DNA from: Gilliamella sp. ESL0441
GTDB lineage: Bacteria; Pseudomonadota; Gammaproteobacteria; Enterobacterales; Orbaceae
Length of the DNA: 64,000 nt
Assembly: GCF_019469185.1 (NCBI RefSeq)
Contig: NZ_CP048264.1
Span: 2,294,001 to 2,358,000, forward strand
Direction of reading: 5' to 3'
Shown: positions 46,025 to 57,100 of the stretch, piece after piece
How positions within the stretch are numbered: position 1 is the first letter of the stretch
How the letters are laid out: every line of letters begins with the position of its first letter
Program-made: the position numbers and the translations under genes
Notes under the pieces: model-generated
Seen by the model: the letters and a program-made list of their open reading frames with translations, nothing else
Told to the model about the DNA's origin: nothing
Database searches by the model: none

Positions 46025-48724
46025 TTATTTCTTTTTTACCGCTTTTTTCTTAGTAGTAGAAGCTACACCTTTAGCCGCTGTATGCACAGCAACATCTTCA
46101 CTGATATCACCCTTATCTTGATATGGACGACCATAATAGGTATCAAGCAAGATTTGTTTTAGTTCAGCAATTAAAGGATAACGAGGATTTGCACCAGTAC
46201 ATTGGTCATCAAATGCATCTACAGCAAGTTGGTCAACTTGTGCTAAGAACGTTTTTTCATCCACACCAAACTCTTTTATAGAGAATGGTATTTCAAGATC
46301 TTTTCTAAGTTGATCTAACCAACCAATTAATTTCTCAACTTTCTTCTCATCTTTATCCGCTGCAGCCGTTAAACCTAAATGATCAGCAATTTCAGCATAT
46401 CGACGAATTGCTTGAGGATAACCATATTGACTAAATGTACCTTGTTTAGTTGGCTTATCTGTTGCATTAAAACGGACAACATTGCTGATGAGCATTGCAT
46501 TAGCCACACCATGTGGAATATGGAAAGCTGCACCAATTTTATGCGCCATTGAGTGACAAATACCTAAAAATGCTTGAGCAAAGGCAACACCCGCTAATGT
46601 CGCTGCACTGTGTACTTTTTCGCGAGCGATAGGATTTTTAGCCCCTTCTTTATAGCTTGCCGGTAAATAGGACTTAAGCATACTTAAAGCTTGTAATGCT
46701 TGACCGTCAGAAAACTCTGTTGCCATTACTGACACATAAGCTTCTAAAGCATGAGTTACCGCATCATAACCGCCAGCAGCACAAAGTGAACGTGGCATAT
46801 TCATCACTAAGTTAGCATCTACAATTGCCATATGAGGCGTAACAGCATAATCGGCTAACGGATATTTTTGTCCGGTTGCATCATCCGTCACAACCGCGAA
46901 TGGCGTCACTTCAGAACCGGTGCCTGATGTTGTGGTAACACAAATCAATTTTGCTTTTTTGCCCATATTCGGGAAATGACAAGCACGTTTACGAATATCC
47001 ATAAAACGTAATGCTAATTCATCGAATTTAGTTTCTGGGTGTTCATAAAGAACCCACATGATTTTTGCAGCATCCATTGGTGAACCACCGCCTAAAGCAA
47101 TAACAGTATCAGGCTGGAATGCTCTCATTGATTCAGTCCCTTTACGAACAACACTTAAGGTTGGATCAGCTTCAACATCAAAGAATGTTTCACAAAGAAC
47201 ACCTTGTGACTCTAATTGATCGGTGATTTGTTTTGAATAACCATTGTTAAATAGGAATTTATCGGTGACTAAAAAGACTCGTTTTGCGCCTTGCTCAACG
47301 ACTTCATTTAAAGCAATAGGAAGTGAGCCACGTTTAAAATAGATAGAACTTGGTAATTTGTGCCATAACATGTTTTCTGCTCTCTTAGCGATTGTTTTCT
47401 TGTTAAGTAAGTGTTTCGGTCCAACATTTTCAGATACCGAGTTACCCCCCCAAGAACCACAACCTAATGTTAGTGACGGCGCTAAATCAAAATTATATAA
47501 ATCGCCAATACCACCATGCGCAGCAGGTTGGTTAATCAAAATACGGCAGGTTTTCATTTTTTTGCCAAAATAATCGATACGTTCACGATTGCTATCTTGA
47601 TCGGTGTAAAGAACGGAAGTATGACCCATACCACCCATTTCAACTAATTTTTCAGCCTTTTCTACTGCTTCAGTAAAATCTTTAGCTTTAAACATAGCTA
47701 ACGTCGGTGAAAGTTTTTCATGCGCAAACGGTTCAGATAGATCAACTTTGCTCACTTCACCTACTAGTACTTTTGAACCTGCTGGTACTTTAAAACCTGC
47801 TAATTCAGCAATTTTGGTCGCCGGTTGACCAACGATATTAGCATTTAAAGCACCCTTGTCATTTAAAATGATACCTTGAACGGCTTTTGTCTCTTTAGCA
47901 TTTAAAACGTATGCACCGTATTGTGTCAACAAGCGACGTACTTCGTCATAAACAGAATCAACCACCACGATAGCCTGTTCAGAGGCACAAATCATACCAT
48001 TATCAAACGTTTTAGACATCAGAACGGAAGCCACTGCTCGTTTTAAATCCGCTGTTTCGTCAATGATGACAGGCGTATTACCTGCGCCAACACCTAATGC
48101 AGGTTTACCTGAACTATAAGCTGCTTTCACCATACCCGGGCCACCGGTTGCTAAAATTGCAGCGACATCATCATGATGCATTAAAGCATTTGATAATTCG
48201 ATAGATGGCTCATCAATCCAACCAATAATATCTTTTGGTGCACCAGCTTTGATTGCTGCATTTAGAACAATTCTGGCTGCTTCAATAGTTGATTTTTTTG
48301 CTCTAGGATGAGGAGAGAAGACGATTGCGTTACGGGTTTTAAGACTGATAAGGGATTTGAAAATAGCGGTAGAAGTTGGATTGGTCGTTGGTACTATTCC
48401 GCATATGATCCCTAAAGGTTCGGCTAGCGTAATAGTTCCAAAGGGTTCATTTTCTGCCACTACGCCACAAGTTTTGTCATGACGATATTTGTTTAGAATA
48501 TATTCTGCAGCAAATAAGTTTTTAATCACTTTATCTTCTACAATCCCCATACCCGATTCAGCAACAGCTTGTTGGGCTAGTGGAATTCTCGCAGCTGCAG
48601 CAGCTTTTGCAGCCTCCGTGAAAATTTTATCCACTTGTTCTTGAGTATAAGTTGAATAAGTTTCCTGTGCTTTTTTTACACGGGCCATTAACTCATTTAA
48701 CTCATTCATATTAGTTACTGCCAT
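46025..48724 (-). CDS. adhE: Bifunctional aldehyde/alcohol dehydrogenase AdhE
   Basis: This is an 899-residue protein (E. coli 891) converting acetyl-CoA to ethanol via acetaldehyde. The N-terminal CoA-acylating aldehyde dehydrogenase has its catalytic Cys in NGMICASEQ and GVGAGNTPV. The C-terminal iron alcohol dehydrogenase has ALGGGSPMDAAKIMW, TTSGTGSEVTPF and the His-rich CHSMAHKIGAAFHIPHG metal site. It regenerates NAD+ in fermentation and forms spirosome filaments in relatives. The tail after residue 885 is Lys-rich (TTKKKAVKKK), longer and more basic than usual. AAGGAG lies about 6 bases before the ATG. Confidence 0.98.
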   Translation of the reverse strand: MAVTNMNELNELMARVKKAQETYSTYTQEQVDKIFTEAAKAAAAARIPLAQQAVAESGMGIVEDKVIKNLFAAEYILNKYRHDKTCGVVAENEPFGTITLAEPLGIICGIVPTTNPTSTAIFKSLISLKTRNAIVFSPHPRAKKSTIEAARIVLNAAIKAGAPKDIIGWIDEPSIELSNALMHHDDVAAILATGGPGMVKAAYSSGKPALGVGAGNTPVIIDETADLKRAVASVLMSKTFDNGMICASEQAIVVVDSVYDEVRRLLTQYGAYVLNAKETKAVQGIILNDKGALNANIVGQPATKIAELAGFKVPAGSKVLVGEVSKVDLSEPFAHEKLSPTLAMFKAKDFTEAVEKAEKLVEMGGMGHTSVLYTDQDSNRERIDYFGKKMKTCRILINQPAAHGGIGDLYNFDLAPSLTLGCGSWGGNSVSENVGPKHLLNKKTIAKRAENMLWHKLPSSIYFKRGSLPIALNEVVEQGAKRVFLVTDKFLFNNGYSKQITDQLESQGVLCETFFDVEADPTLSVVRKGTESMRAFQPDTVIALGGGSPMDAAKIMWVLYEHPETKFDELALRFMDIRKRACHFPNMGKKAKLICVTTTSGTGSEVTPFAVVTDDATGQKYPLADYAVTPHMAIVDANLVMNMPRSLCAAGGYDAVTHALEAYVSVMATEFSDGQALQALSMLKSYLPASYKEGAKNPIAREKVHSAATLAGVAFAQAFLGICHSMAHKIGAAFHIPHGVANAMLISNVVRFNATDKPTKQGTFSQYGYPQAIRRYAEIADHLGLTAAADKDEKKVEKLIGWLDQLRKDLEIPFSIKEFGVDEKTFLAQVDQLAVDAFDDQCTGANPRYPLIAELKQILLDTYYGRPYQDKGDISEDVAVHTAAKGVASTTKKKAVKKK

Positions 48725-48942
48725 AGATTACTCCTTGAAATTAAAAAATAAATCTGAATCGTTTGGCGTCTTCCTTGAATCTTTTAAATGCCTATGCATA
48801 ATAACAAAACGAAATTGCCGTTATCGTAAATCAGTTTTTTACTTTATACAATAAGATCTTGCAGAAAAATAAATGTTATTGAAATAGATGAGCGATATTC
48901 CTAATATTAGATAAAAGAAATTAATTTTTGAGATTTTTAGAT

Positions 48943-48980
48943 AAAAAAAACTATTTTACTTAGGTAAAATAGCTTTTTTT
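48943..48980. terminator. Terminator downstream of tcdA (bidirectional look)
   Basis: Perfect 9-bp arms CTATTTTAC / GTAAAATAG are flanked by A and T runs on the two sides, 39 bases after the tcdA stop codon. It mainly serves the leftward tcdA transcript. Confidence 0.82.
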
Positions 48981-49018
48981 AAATATGCTAAATTTTTTCG
49001 AAGAAATAAAAAGTTCAC

Positions 49019-49831
49019 TTAAATTTTTGATAATTTGTCCAGTACATAACTAACAGCAACAAATCCAAAACTTGCCGTAACAGTCGTCACTGCGCCAAAA
49101 CCTGATTCACAATCCATTTTTTTAGTGCCATGCGCTTCACTTTTCGTAAAACAGATTTGTCCATTCTCCGCCGGATATGTCAGTTGTTCTGTTGAGTAAA
49201 CACAAGGTATCGAATATTTACCTTTACTATCTTTATTCAATTTATAATCGTTCTTCAATCTTTCTCGTAATTTAGCTGCCAAAGGGTCTTGAATGGTTTT
49301 AGCCAAATCAGCAATTTTAATCTGTGTTGGATCTTTTTGCCCACCTGCGCCACCAATAGTAATGACTTTCAATTTTTGTCGTCTGCAATAATTAAGCACG
49401 GCCGCTTTATCACGCACACTATCAATAGCATCAATGATATAATCATAACGAGGCAAGTTTTGAGCACCTAAATAATCTGAAACATTATCAATGTTTATAA
49501 AGTCATCAATTTGATTAACAATACATTCAGGATTAATTTGTAATATTCGCTCAGCCATGACGGCGGTTTTAGCTTTACCTATATTTGTGGTTAAAGCATG
49601 AATCTGGCGATTGGTATTAGTCACACAGACATCATCCATATCAATCAAAGTAATTTGCCCGATACCACTGCGAGCAAGGGATTCAGCTACCCAAGAACCA
49701 ACACCACCAATCCCTATTACACAAATATGTGCACGAGCAAAACACGACAATGCGGATTGACCATACAACCGAGCAATGCCACTAAAACGTTGAAAATAAC
49801 TGTCAGAAAATGTGTTATGCATAATTACCAC
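49019..49831 (-). CDS. tcdA: tRNA threonylcarbamoyladenosine dehydratase
   Basis: This is a 270-residue E1-like (ThiF/MoeB superfamily) enzyme that cyclises t6A37 to ct6A in ANN-decoding tRNAs using ATP. The nucleotide motif is VIGIGGVGSWVAESLARSGIGQITLIDMD. TNTNRQIHAL, VIDAIDSVRDKAAVL and GGAGGQKDPTQIKIADLAKTIQDPL are E. coli TcdA (CsdL) signatures. A second Met three codons in (MHNTF) could be the real start. It is monocistronic with a terminator. Confidence 0.95.
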   Translation of the reverse strand: MVIMHNTFSDSYFQRFSGIARLYGQSALSCFARAHICVIGIGGVGSWVAESLARSGIGQITLIDMDDVCVTNTNRQIHALTTNIGKAKTAVMAERILQINPECIVNQIDDFINIDNVSDYLGAQNLPRYDYIIDAIDSVRDKAAVLNYCRRQKLKVITIGGAGGQKDPTQIKIADLAKTIQDPLAAKLRERLKNDYKLNKDSKGKYSIPCVYSTEQLTYPAENGQICFTKSEAHGTKKMDCESGFGAVTTVTASFGFVAVSYVLDKLSKI

Positions 49832-49933
49832 TGATTTATCGAAATGTTGAAATACTAGCAGTGCATAAAGATTAACGCAACTAACGCTACTATTCTTGTC
49901 ATTGAGGTTATCGGTATTAGACTCATAAATTAA

Positions 49934-50509
49934 CTATTTACGACCTAATTTTAATATCTCTTGTGCCATTTGTTTAGTATGGGTTTGCATATATTTTACT
50001 AAATGGTCTTTTTTTTCATTGAGTAGAATGAGATAAAAACGATTACGAGCCAAATGCGTTGATTCATCATAAGTACTGACAATTAAATAACCTATACCAT
50101 TTTTTTCATCCGTTCCTACGGCATAAGAAACGTTACCTTCTTGAGTGACTTTCGGATCAGACGAACGCATTGCGATTTGCAATTTAAAGAGTTTTTGAGC
50201 ATCTTGAGCATTGGCAACGATATCATCCATAATGATGAAATAATCTTCATAATAGGTTGCTGATTTAGGATCTTGCATGTACATAATTGCACGCTTATCA
50301 TTAGGATTACCTGAACCACTATCGCGACTTTGATTATATATATAATAGGTTTTATTGTGGAAATCTAATTTTTTTGGTAAATCATAAGCGGGTAATTTTT
50401 GATTAATTACCGTTAACATCGGACCATAGTTGCCAGGTTGATAATTACTTTCTAAAATCCCACAACCAAACAATAATATTGAGATAAAACTGACTATAAC
50501 TTTTTTCAT
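49934..50509 (-). CDS. Uncharacterised lipoprotein
   Basis: This is a 191-residue protein. The first 20 residues form a lipoprotein signal (MKKVIVSFISILLFGCG) with the lipidated Cys at 16. Gly17 at +2 does not signal inner-membrane retention, so outer-membrane anchoring is likely. The mature part has no cysteine and is rich in Tyr, Asp and Lys, with DFHNKTYYIYNQSRDSGSG and NARDAQ-like helices. I do not recognise a family. It lies between tcdA and the UPF0210 gene in the same direction, separated by about 100 and 220 bases, so it is probably transcribed alone. Confidence 0.72.
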   Translation of the reverse strand: MKKVIVSFISILLFGCGILESNYQPGNYGPMLTVINQKLPAYDLPKKLDFHNKTYYIYNQSRDSGSGNPNDKRAIMYMQDPKSATYYEDYFIIMDDIVANAQDAQKLFKLQIAMRSSDPKVTQEGNVSYAVGTDEKNGIGYLIVSTYDESTHLARNRFYLILLNEKKDHLVKYMQTHTKQMAQEILKLGRK

Positions 50510-50682
50510 TTTTGTTTCCTTTTATTTTTTATCAATTAATTTTAGATAAGTAAGAAAAATGAGACTAACTGATTTATTATCAAATAGCATCCGTGTGATT
50601 GCTCATTATAGGGATACCGTAAAATGAAGGAAAAAAATCACGTTTTGGATTATCAGAAAGAAATCAATAGACAGAAAGTCAT

Positions 50683-50718
50683 GTGATACCTTGTCTTTTT
50701 TGATATACAAGGCATCAC
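50683..50718 (-). terminator. Hairpin after the UPF0210 gene
   Basis: Arms GTGATACCTTGT / ACAAGGCATCAC pair at 11 of 12 positions with a 12-base loop, 11 bases after the UPF0210 stop. A U tract is lacking on the minus strand. Confidence 0.5.
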
Positions 50719-50729
50719 AAAATAATCGC

Positions 50730-52085
50730 TTAGTTTTTGAAAGAGTGAATCGGAGCAGGAATACGCCCACCACGATTAATAAAATCAAATGAACTATATT
50801 TATTTACTGGCATCACAGGTGCATGACCCAATAACCCACCAAATTCAATATTATCACCCACTGTTAAACCAACCGCAGGAATGATGCGAACAGCAGTGGT
50901 CTTATGATTGATGACGCCGATTGCTGCTTCATCTGCAATAATAGCAGATATCGTTTCAGCTGGTGTATCACCCGGAATAGCAATCATATCAAGCCCGACC
51001 GAACAAACACAGGTCATTGCTTCTAATTTTTCTAAATTGAGTGCCCCCTTATTTACCGCATCAATCATCCCAGCATCTTCTGACACAGGAATAAATGCCC
51101 CACTTAAACCACCTACATGACCACATGCCATGACCCCACCTTTTTTGACAGCATCATTAAGCATCGCCAACGCCGCCGTTGTACCATGGGTTCCAACCAC
51201 TTCCAGTCCCATTTCTTCTAAAATATGGGCAACTGAATCACCTATTGCAGGCGTTGGCGCTAAAGATAAATCAACAATACCAAATTTAACGCCTAAACGC
51301 TCCGAAGCCTCTTTACCAACAAGTTGTCCCATACGGGTAATTTTAAAAGCCGTTTTTTTGATTGTTTCCGCAACCACATCAAAAGGTTGACCTTTTACTT
51401 TTTCGAGTGCTCGCTTAACCACACCAGGCCCACTGACACCTACATTAATGACACAATCTGCTTCGCCTACACCATGAAAAGCCCCAGCCATAAACGGATT
51501 GTCCTCAACAGCATTAGCAAACACAACTAATTTTGCACAAGCCATACTGCTATTATCCGCCGTTAATGCGGCCGCCTCTTTAATAATATGCCCCATCTGT
51601 TTTACGGCATCCATGTTGATACCGGTTTGCGTAGAACCTACGTTAACCGATGAACAAACGCGTTCTGTTTGGGCAAGAGCTTGTGGGATGGATTTAATCA
51701 AAATTTCATCACCTTTATGGTAACCTTTCTGCACTAACGCCGAAAATCCACCAATAAAGTTCACCCCCACCGCTTTAGCAGCTTGATCAAGTGTTTTTGC
51801 GAACGCAACATAATCACTATCATTACTTGCTCCTGCAATTAAGGATATTGGTGTAACAGAGATACGTTTATTAATAATTGGAATACCAAATTCAGACGTA
51901 ATTTGATCACCAACTTTTACTAAATTTTTGGCTAATTTAGTAATTTTGTCATAGATTTTTTGACGGGCTTTTTCACCATCGCTATCAATACAATCAAGCA
52001 AAGAAATACCCATGGTTATTGTGCGAATATCAAGCTTTTCTTCCTCAATCATTTTAATTGTTTCGAGGATCTGTTTGGTTTCCAT
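50730..52085 (-). CDS. PFL-family protein UPF0210
   Basis: This is a 451-residue cytosolic protein. [55 protein letters not shown] and [15 protein letters not shown] match UPF0210, a family resembling the pyruvate-formate-lyase fold but without the glycyl-radical motif. Function is unknown. It almost always follows an ACT-domain gene, as here (36 bases), suggesting an amino-acid-responsive pair. The last residues ([29 protein letters not shown] region) are highly conserved in the family. Confidence 0.92.
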   Translation of the reverse strand: METKQILETIKMIEEEKLDIRTITMGISLLDCIDSDGEKARQKIYDKITKLAKNLVKVGDQITSEFGIPIINKRISVTPISLIAGASNDSDYVAFAKTLDQAAKAVGVNFIGGFSALVQKGYHKGDEILIKSIPQALAQTERVCSSVNVGSTQTGINMDAVKQMGHIIKEAAALTADNSSMACAKLVVFANAVEDNPFMAGAFHGVGEADCVINVGVSGPGVVKRALEKVKGQPFDVVAETIKKTAFKITRMGQLVGKEASERLGVKFGIVDLSLAPTPAIGDSVAHILEEMGLEVVGTHGTTAALAMLNDAVKKGGVMACGHVGGLSGAFIPVSEDAGMIDAVNKGALNLEKLEAMTCVCSVGLDMIAIPGDTPAETISAIIADEAAIGVINHKTTAVRIIPAVGLTVGDNIEFGGLLGHAPVMPVNKYSSFDFINRGGRIPAPIHSFKN

Positions 52086-52121
52086 TAGTACTATCCTTCA
52101 GTAAAAATTATTGAATAAAAT

Positions 52122-52391
52122 TTAAAGACGATGCATTGCATCAAATATCTCTTCGCGTTGAATATTTACTTTAACTTTAAGATTTTCGCCTGTTTGCGTT
52201 AAAGTATTTTTAACATCATCAAATGAAACATCGATTTTTGATAAATCGAGTAACATAATCATCGTGAAATATTCACCCATGATAGTTTGAGATACATCTA
52301 AAATATTAATATTTAATTCATATAATTTTTGACTTATACCAGCAATAATTCCGGTCTGGTCTTTTCCTATGACAGTTAAAATGGTTTTCAT
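52122..52391 (-). CDS. ACT-domain protein UPF0237
   Basis: This is an 89-residue single ACT domain: MKTILTVIGKDQTGIIAGIS, then INILDVSQTIMGEYFTMIML. ACT domains bind amino acids and regulate partners. The ATG at 52391 has GGAG 6 bases upstream; an alternative start nine codons earlier is unlikely because that GGAG would lie inside the reading frame. It precedes the UPF0210 gene and is divergent from alaA. Confidence 0.92.
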   Translation of the reverse strand: MKTILTVIGKDQTGIIAGISQKLYELNINILDVSQTIMGEYFTMIMLLDLSKIDVSFDDVKNTLTQTGENLKVKVNIQREEIFDAMHRL

Positions 52392-52535
52392 CACATACTC
52401 CGCACAAATTTTGGACAATCAAAAGATATTTACTTGGTTGATTATAATAACATCTTCAAAAATTATCGAAATAGGAGTAGATTGTTTTTTTGTTAAAAAT
52501 AAAAAAACATTAAAATAAATAAGAAGGGCAACATT

Positions 52536-53750
52536 ATGAAAAATTTCCAAAAATCAAATAAATTGGATCATGTCTGTTACGACATCCGTGGACCAATTCT
52601 TGAGCATGCAAAGCGTCTTGAAGAAGAAGGTCAAACTATACTAAAACTCAATATTGGAAATCCTGCCCCTTTTGGTTTTGCCGCACCTGATGAATTATTA
52701 GTTGATGTCATCCGTAATTTGCCTTCTTCACAAGGATATTCCGATTCAAAAGGACTTTACTCTGCACGTAAAGCTATTATGCAACACTATCAAGCCAGAG
52801 GAATAACAAGTTTAGATGTCGAAGACATTTTTATCGGCAATGGAGTTTCTGAACTTATCGTACAATCGATGCAAGCATTGCTCAATAGCGGTGATGAAAT
52901 CTTAGTTCCTATGCCAGATTATCCATTATGGACAGCTGCAATTAGTTTATCTGGTGGTAGTGCTGTTCATTACCTTTGCGATGAAGAAGCCAATTGGTCG
53001 CCCGATTTAGAGGATATTAAAAGAAAGATCACCCCTAAAACCAAAGGAATTGTCATTATTAATCCTAATAACCCAACTGGTGCCGTTTATAGTAAACAAC
53101 TTTTACTTGATATTGCAGAAATTGCACGTCAAAACAATCTTATTATTTTTGCTGACGAAATTTACGACAAAATTTTATATGATGATGCTGTTCATCATTC
53201 AATAGCCGCTTTAGCGCCCGATTTATTTGTCGTAACCATGAGCGGACTATCCAAAACTTATCGTGTTGCAGGTTTTAGGCAAGGATGGATGGCACTTTGT
53301 GGCCCGAAACAACATGTAAAAGGATACATTGAGGGGCTAAATATGTTGGCGTCAATGCGATTATGCGCCAATGTACCATTGCAACATGCCATTCAAGGTG
53401 CGCTTGGCGGTTATCAAAGTATTAATGAATTTATTGTTCCTGGTGGTCGTTTATATGATCAATGTATGCTTGCATGGCGCATGTTAAATGATATCCCAGG
53501 GGTAAGTTGTACTAAACCACAAGGCGCATTGTACTTATTTCCTAAACTTGATCAGCAAAAATTTAATATTCACAATGATCAGAAATTGGTTTTAGATTTT
53601 CTATTGCAAGAGAAAGTTCTTTTAGTACAAGGCAGTGGTTTCAACTGGCATAAACCCGATCATGTCAGAATTGTTGCGCTTCCACATATAGGTGAATTAC
53701 AAGACGCTATTGAACGTTTTGCTAAATTTTTATCAAATTATCAACAATAA
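52536..53750 (+). CDS. alaA: Glutamate-pyruvate (alanine) aminotransferase AlaA
   Basis: This is a 404-residue fold-I PLP aminotransferase (E. coli 405), making alanine from pyruvate and glutamate. HVCYDIRGPILEHAKRLEEEG, LNIGNPAPFGF, INPNNPTGAVYS, FADEIYDKILYDD and the PLP Lys in GLSKTYRVAGFRQGW closely follow E. coli AlaA. AAGGG precedes the ATG. It is monocistronic, with a clean terminator. Confidence 0.96.
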   Translation: MKNFQKSNKLDHVCYDIRGPILEHAKRLEEEGQTILKLNIGNPAPFGFAAPDELLVDVIRNLPSSQGYSDSKGLYSARKAIMQHYQARGITSLDVEDIFIGNGVSELIVQSMQALLNSGDEILVPMPDYPLWTAAISLSGGSAVHYLCDEEANWSPDLEDIKRKITPKTKGIVIINPNNPTGAVYSKQLLLDIAEIARQNNLIIFADEIYDKILYDDAVHHSIAALAPDLFVVTMSGLSKTYRVAGFRQGWMALCGPKQHVKGYIEGLNMLASMRLCANVPLQHAIQGALGGYQSINEFIVPGGRLYDQCMLAWRMLNDIPGVSCTKPQGALYLFPKLDQQKFNIHNDQKLVLDFLLQEKVLLVQGSGFNWHKPDHVRIVALPHIGELQDAIERFAKFLSNYQQ

Positions 53751-53758
53751 AACGAATT

Positions 53759-53784
53759 AACTCCCAATTTTAGTTGGGAGTTTT
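53759..53784 (+). terminator. Rho-independent terminator after alaA
   Basis: Perfect 9-bp arms AACTCCCAA / TTGGGAGTT with a 6-base loop are followed by TTTT, starting 8 bases past the alaA stop. Confidence 0.9.
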
Positions 53785-54019
53785 AAATCTGTAACACTAC
53801 GCAAAATTGTTTAATTCCATTCAATGAATGATAATAAAAACTTTCAGTATTATGCTTAAACTCATTAATACTGCTCTATTTATGCTAACTAATTAATATG
53901 ACAATATTAATTTATTAACTGGCACTCTATTTTATTTATATCTCTACAACTCTAGTCATTTTCAGTGTTCTAAAACTAAAATCTATTCACATGAAATAAT
54001 AATCTGGAATGCTTCATAT
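53785..54019. other. Intergenic region between alaA and the giant surface-protein gene
   Basis: This very AT-rich sequence lies between converging genes. No coding frame or RNA gene was seen. Both ends are bounded by terminators. Confidence 0.6.
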
Positions 54020-54042
54020 AAAAAACCCCCAATAAATGGGGG
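54020..54042 (-). terminator. Rho-independent terminator after the giant surface-protein gene
   Basis: Arms CCCCCA / TGGGGG with a 5-base loop are followed on the minus strand by TTTTTT, 60 bases after the stop codon at 54103. Confidence 0.85.
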
Positions 54043-54102
54043 AAAGACCTGAAAGGATTGGGATAGACAGACTTCCTTGTCCGTCTTTGTCTTTGATGGT
54101 CA

Positions 54103-57100
54103 TTACTGATTTACTTCGGTAACACCAAAATCAACTTTACTTGGTAACCCTGGCGATACTCTCACCACTTTTGGATTACGTCCGTTTACTTTATATGCTT
54201 TCGGTAAGCTTCGTGGGTCTAGCTTGATAACGAAGTTTGCTCCTCGCTCCCAACGGCCTCCCGATACACCGACTATATGGTAACGACCATGCGTATCGGT
54301 TGTGATGATCTCGCCACGGGTGGTCACTAACTTCACGCCCCCCAGACCTTCTTCACCTTCATCCTGTACACCATTACCATTTCGGTCTACATACACTTTT
54401 CCGAAAATTAATGCATTGTCAAACAGTGGATCCGCTGTCACCGTTACCGTCGCTTCCGCTATATTCGACGACACTTTTCCTGTTAAGGCATTCAGTGCCA
54501 TCGCTGTATTGGTATACTCGCCTTGGGTAACACCCGAGCCCACAACTAACATATAGCTGATCACCACTTCACTGTTCGCCGTTAAATCCAGTGAATCATA
54601 CGTCACCGCTTTACTACCTTTCGGATCCGCTACTTTTTTGCCATTTAAACGCGATGAACCTTTCACGAACTTAAACCCTGACGGTAAAATATCCTTTATT
54701 TTAATGCGTGATTTGTGTGACGAATTATTAATCACCTTGATAGTATAAGGGACAATATCACCCACCACGACATTATCCTTCAGTGCCGTTTTTATTACGG
54801 TTACATCCGCATTATGTGCCCGGTAACCCAGTACGATATCGTTACTTGTTGCACTAAAGGTGCTGCTTCCATCATTTAGCTTAATTGGCAATGTTTGCAT
54901 ACCACCTGAGCCATTATAAACAATCGAAGCTGGTGGTGTGGCAAGATCAATTAAGTCATGTTTAACCACTTTTCCATTACTATCGATGTATTGTTCAAAA
55001 TATGGCACTTTTTCGTATAATGGATTGGTTTTATCTGAGCCAACCACACCATCGTGATATTCACCAAACAGTAAACGGATACTGTATTTCGAATCGGCAT
55101 TTATCTCCAGATTACGGAACATAAACTTACCATCGCTGTTTGTCATAAAGGATAGTGGTTTATTCTCTTTGTTCATCAGGTGTTTCTGAGTATTGTCTAA
55201 CAAATAGACATCTGCACCCGACAATCCGGTTAACGCTGACAGACTGGACAGACCTTTACCTTCACGGTCTTCTACCAGTTTTCCTTCAATAATACCGCCA
55301 TGGATATAACCAAAGTCCTGATCGGTTAAGTTACCGGTAATTTCTACTGTCGCCATATTTGCCGTTTTCGGTAACATCAATTGACCTTTGCTATCATGGT
55401 GCGCATCATCCGGATCAAAGCTTGCCCGTAACGTGCTCGGTACGCCTTCTACTTCAATTTGCCATTTACCAGGAATAAGACCGGTTATTTCATAAGCCAT
55501 CTCTCCGGCAGCAATGGTTTGTGTTGTCTGCAATATCGGATTGTTGATATTACTCAATTTCACCGTTAATGCCGCATTAACACTGCTGTCATGCGATGCG
55601 TTATAAATCCCGTCATCATCACCGTCTAAGTAAACTTTTCCTTTGATACTGGTGGTACCTTTCCACGCAAAACTTACTCCGGTTGCTTTGTCCGTTGCAC
55701 CGGCAAATTGATAAATTTCACTCATTTCACTGTCAGTCTGATCAACCGTTACTTTGTGTTTGCTGTCGGTTAACATAAAGCTGCTAACATAATCCGTTAC
55801 CGGACGACTCACTTTCACCTGATAATCAACACCCGATACTAAGTTCTCAAATCGGTAGTTACCTAACTCCGTTTCTGTACTTCCGGTACTGACCGCTTTA
55901 ACCTCTTTCACCAGATTATTATCTACATATAATCCTACCGTGTAGTCAGCAAATAGCTTATCAATTCCGATATCCTGTGCATTGATCACCGCGCCATCAT
56001 TCGCATTCACGTCTATTACTACCTGACCTTCAATGCTCGCCTGTCCTTTCAAACCAAAATCAACTTTTGTGATTTTGTTTGCCGAAGATACTTGCGCAAT
56101 GTTGACAACGGCACCATTTCCGGTAATTGACGTAATGGCGCCCCCCACTTTCTGTGCCACATAACTGAAGTCATAACCTGAATTTTTCGGTGCTTCTACA
56201 CGTATCGTCCAGCTACCTGCTGCTATATTGGTTATCTCATATTCACCCTTACTGTCACTTTCTACCTCTAAGGTTAAGCCATTGCTGTTTGTCGCCACAA
56301 CTTTCACCCCTGATAACGTGCCCACGTGATAAGGCTGATGGGTTCCTTTTCCAGAGTAATCTTTATAGATTGTCCCTTTTAAGGCGTTTTCAGCTTTAAA
56401 GCCAAATGCTTGTTGCTTCGCAACATCACCGGCTGAGAAGCGGGTATCTTTCGGACCATTAACACTGAACGTCACCTGATTGGTCACTGTTGTTGAATTC
56501 GGGCTGAACACCAGTTTATAACCGGAACTTTCGAGCGCTTTATCATCAATTTTCAGGACATAATCATGTTGGCTTAAGTCTTTTACCTCAAATAAACCGG
56601 TTTTTGCATCAACCTTAATTGCTTGCTCTACAAATCCGGATTTCGTCGATGTTAACACCAGTTTCGGCGTAATTGGCGTACTTAAGGCACCAAAGGCGAT
56701 ATCTTCTTTTTCACTATATTTACCGTCGTTATTGGCATCGATCACCACATAACCTTTGATAACTGCACTGCCGCGATAACCTATTTCAACGTCATTCACC
56801 GCTGGATTTTGCTTCGAAAGATTAACCTTTAATGATAAGTCTTTTGACGTTACTGCCACTGCTTTATTACCCGTTTGGGTATAACTCAATTGGTAGCCGG
56901 TCACACTTTGCGAATTGTCTGCCGTGATAACCCAATCACCAAACGATAAGTTATCTACTGCAAAATTACCATCGCTGTTAGTTATAGCTTCTCGGGTAAG
57001 TTTGCCATCCGAACTTTTCAGCGATAATTTCAGTCCTGCTAAGTTTCCGTCTACAGCCGTTTTCGTTTGGCTGTTATCGACATCAATACTCACATGACCT

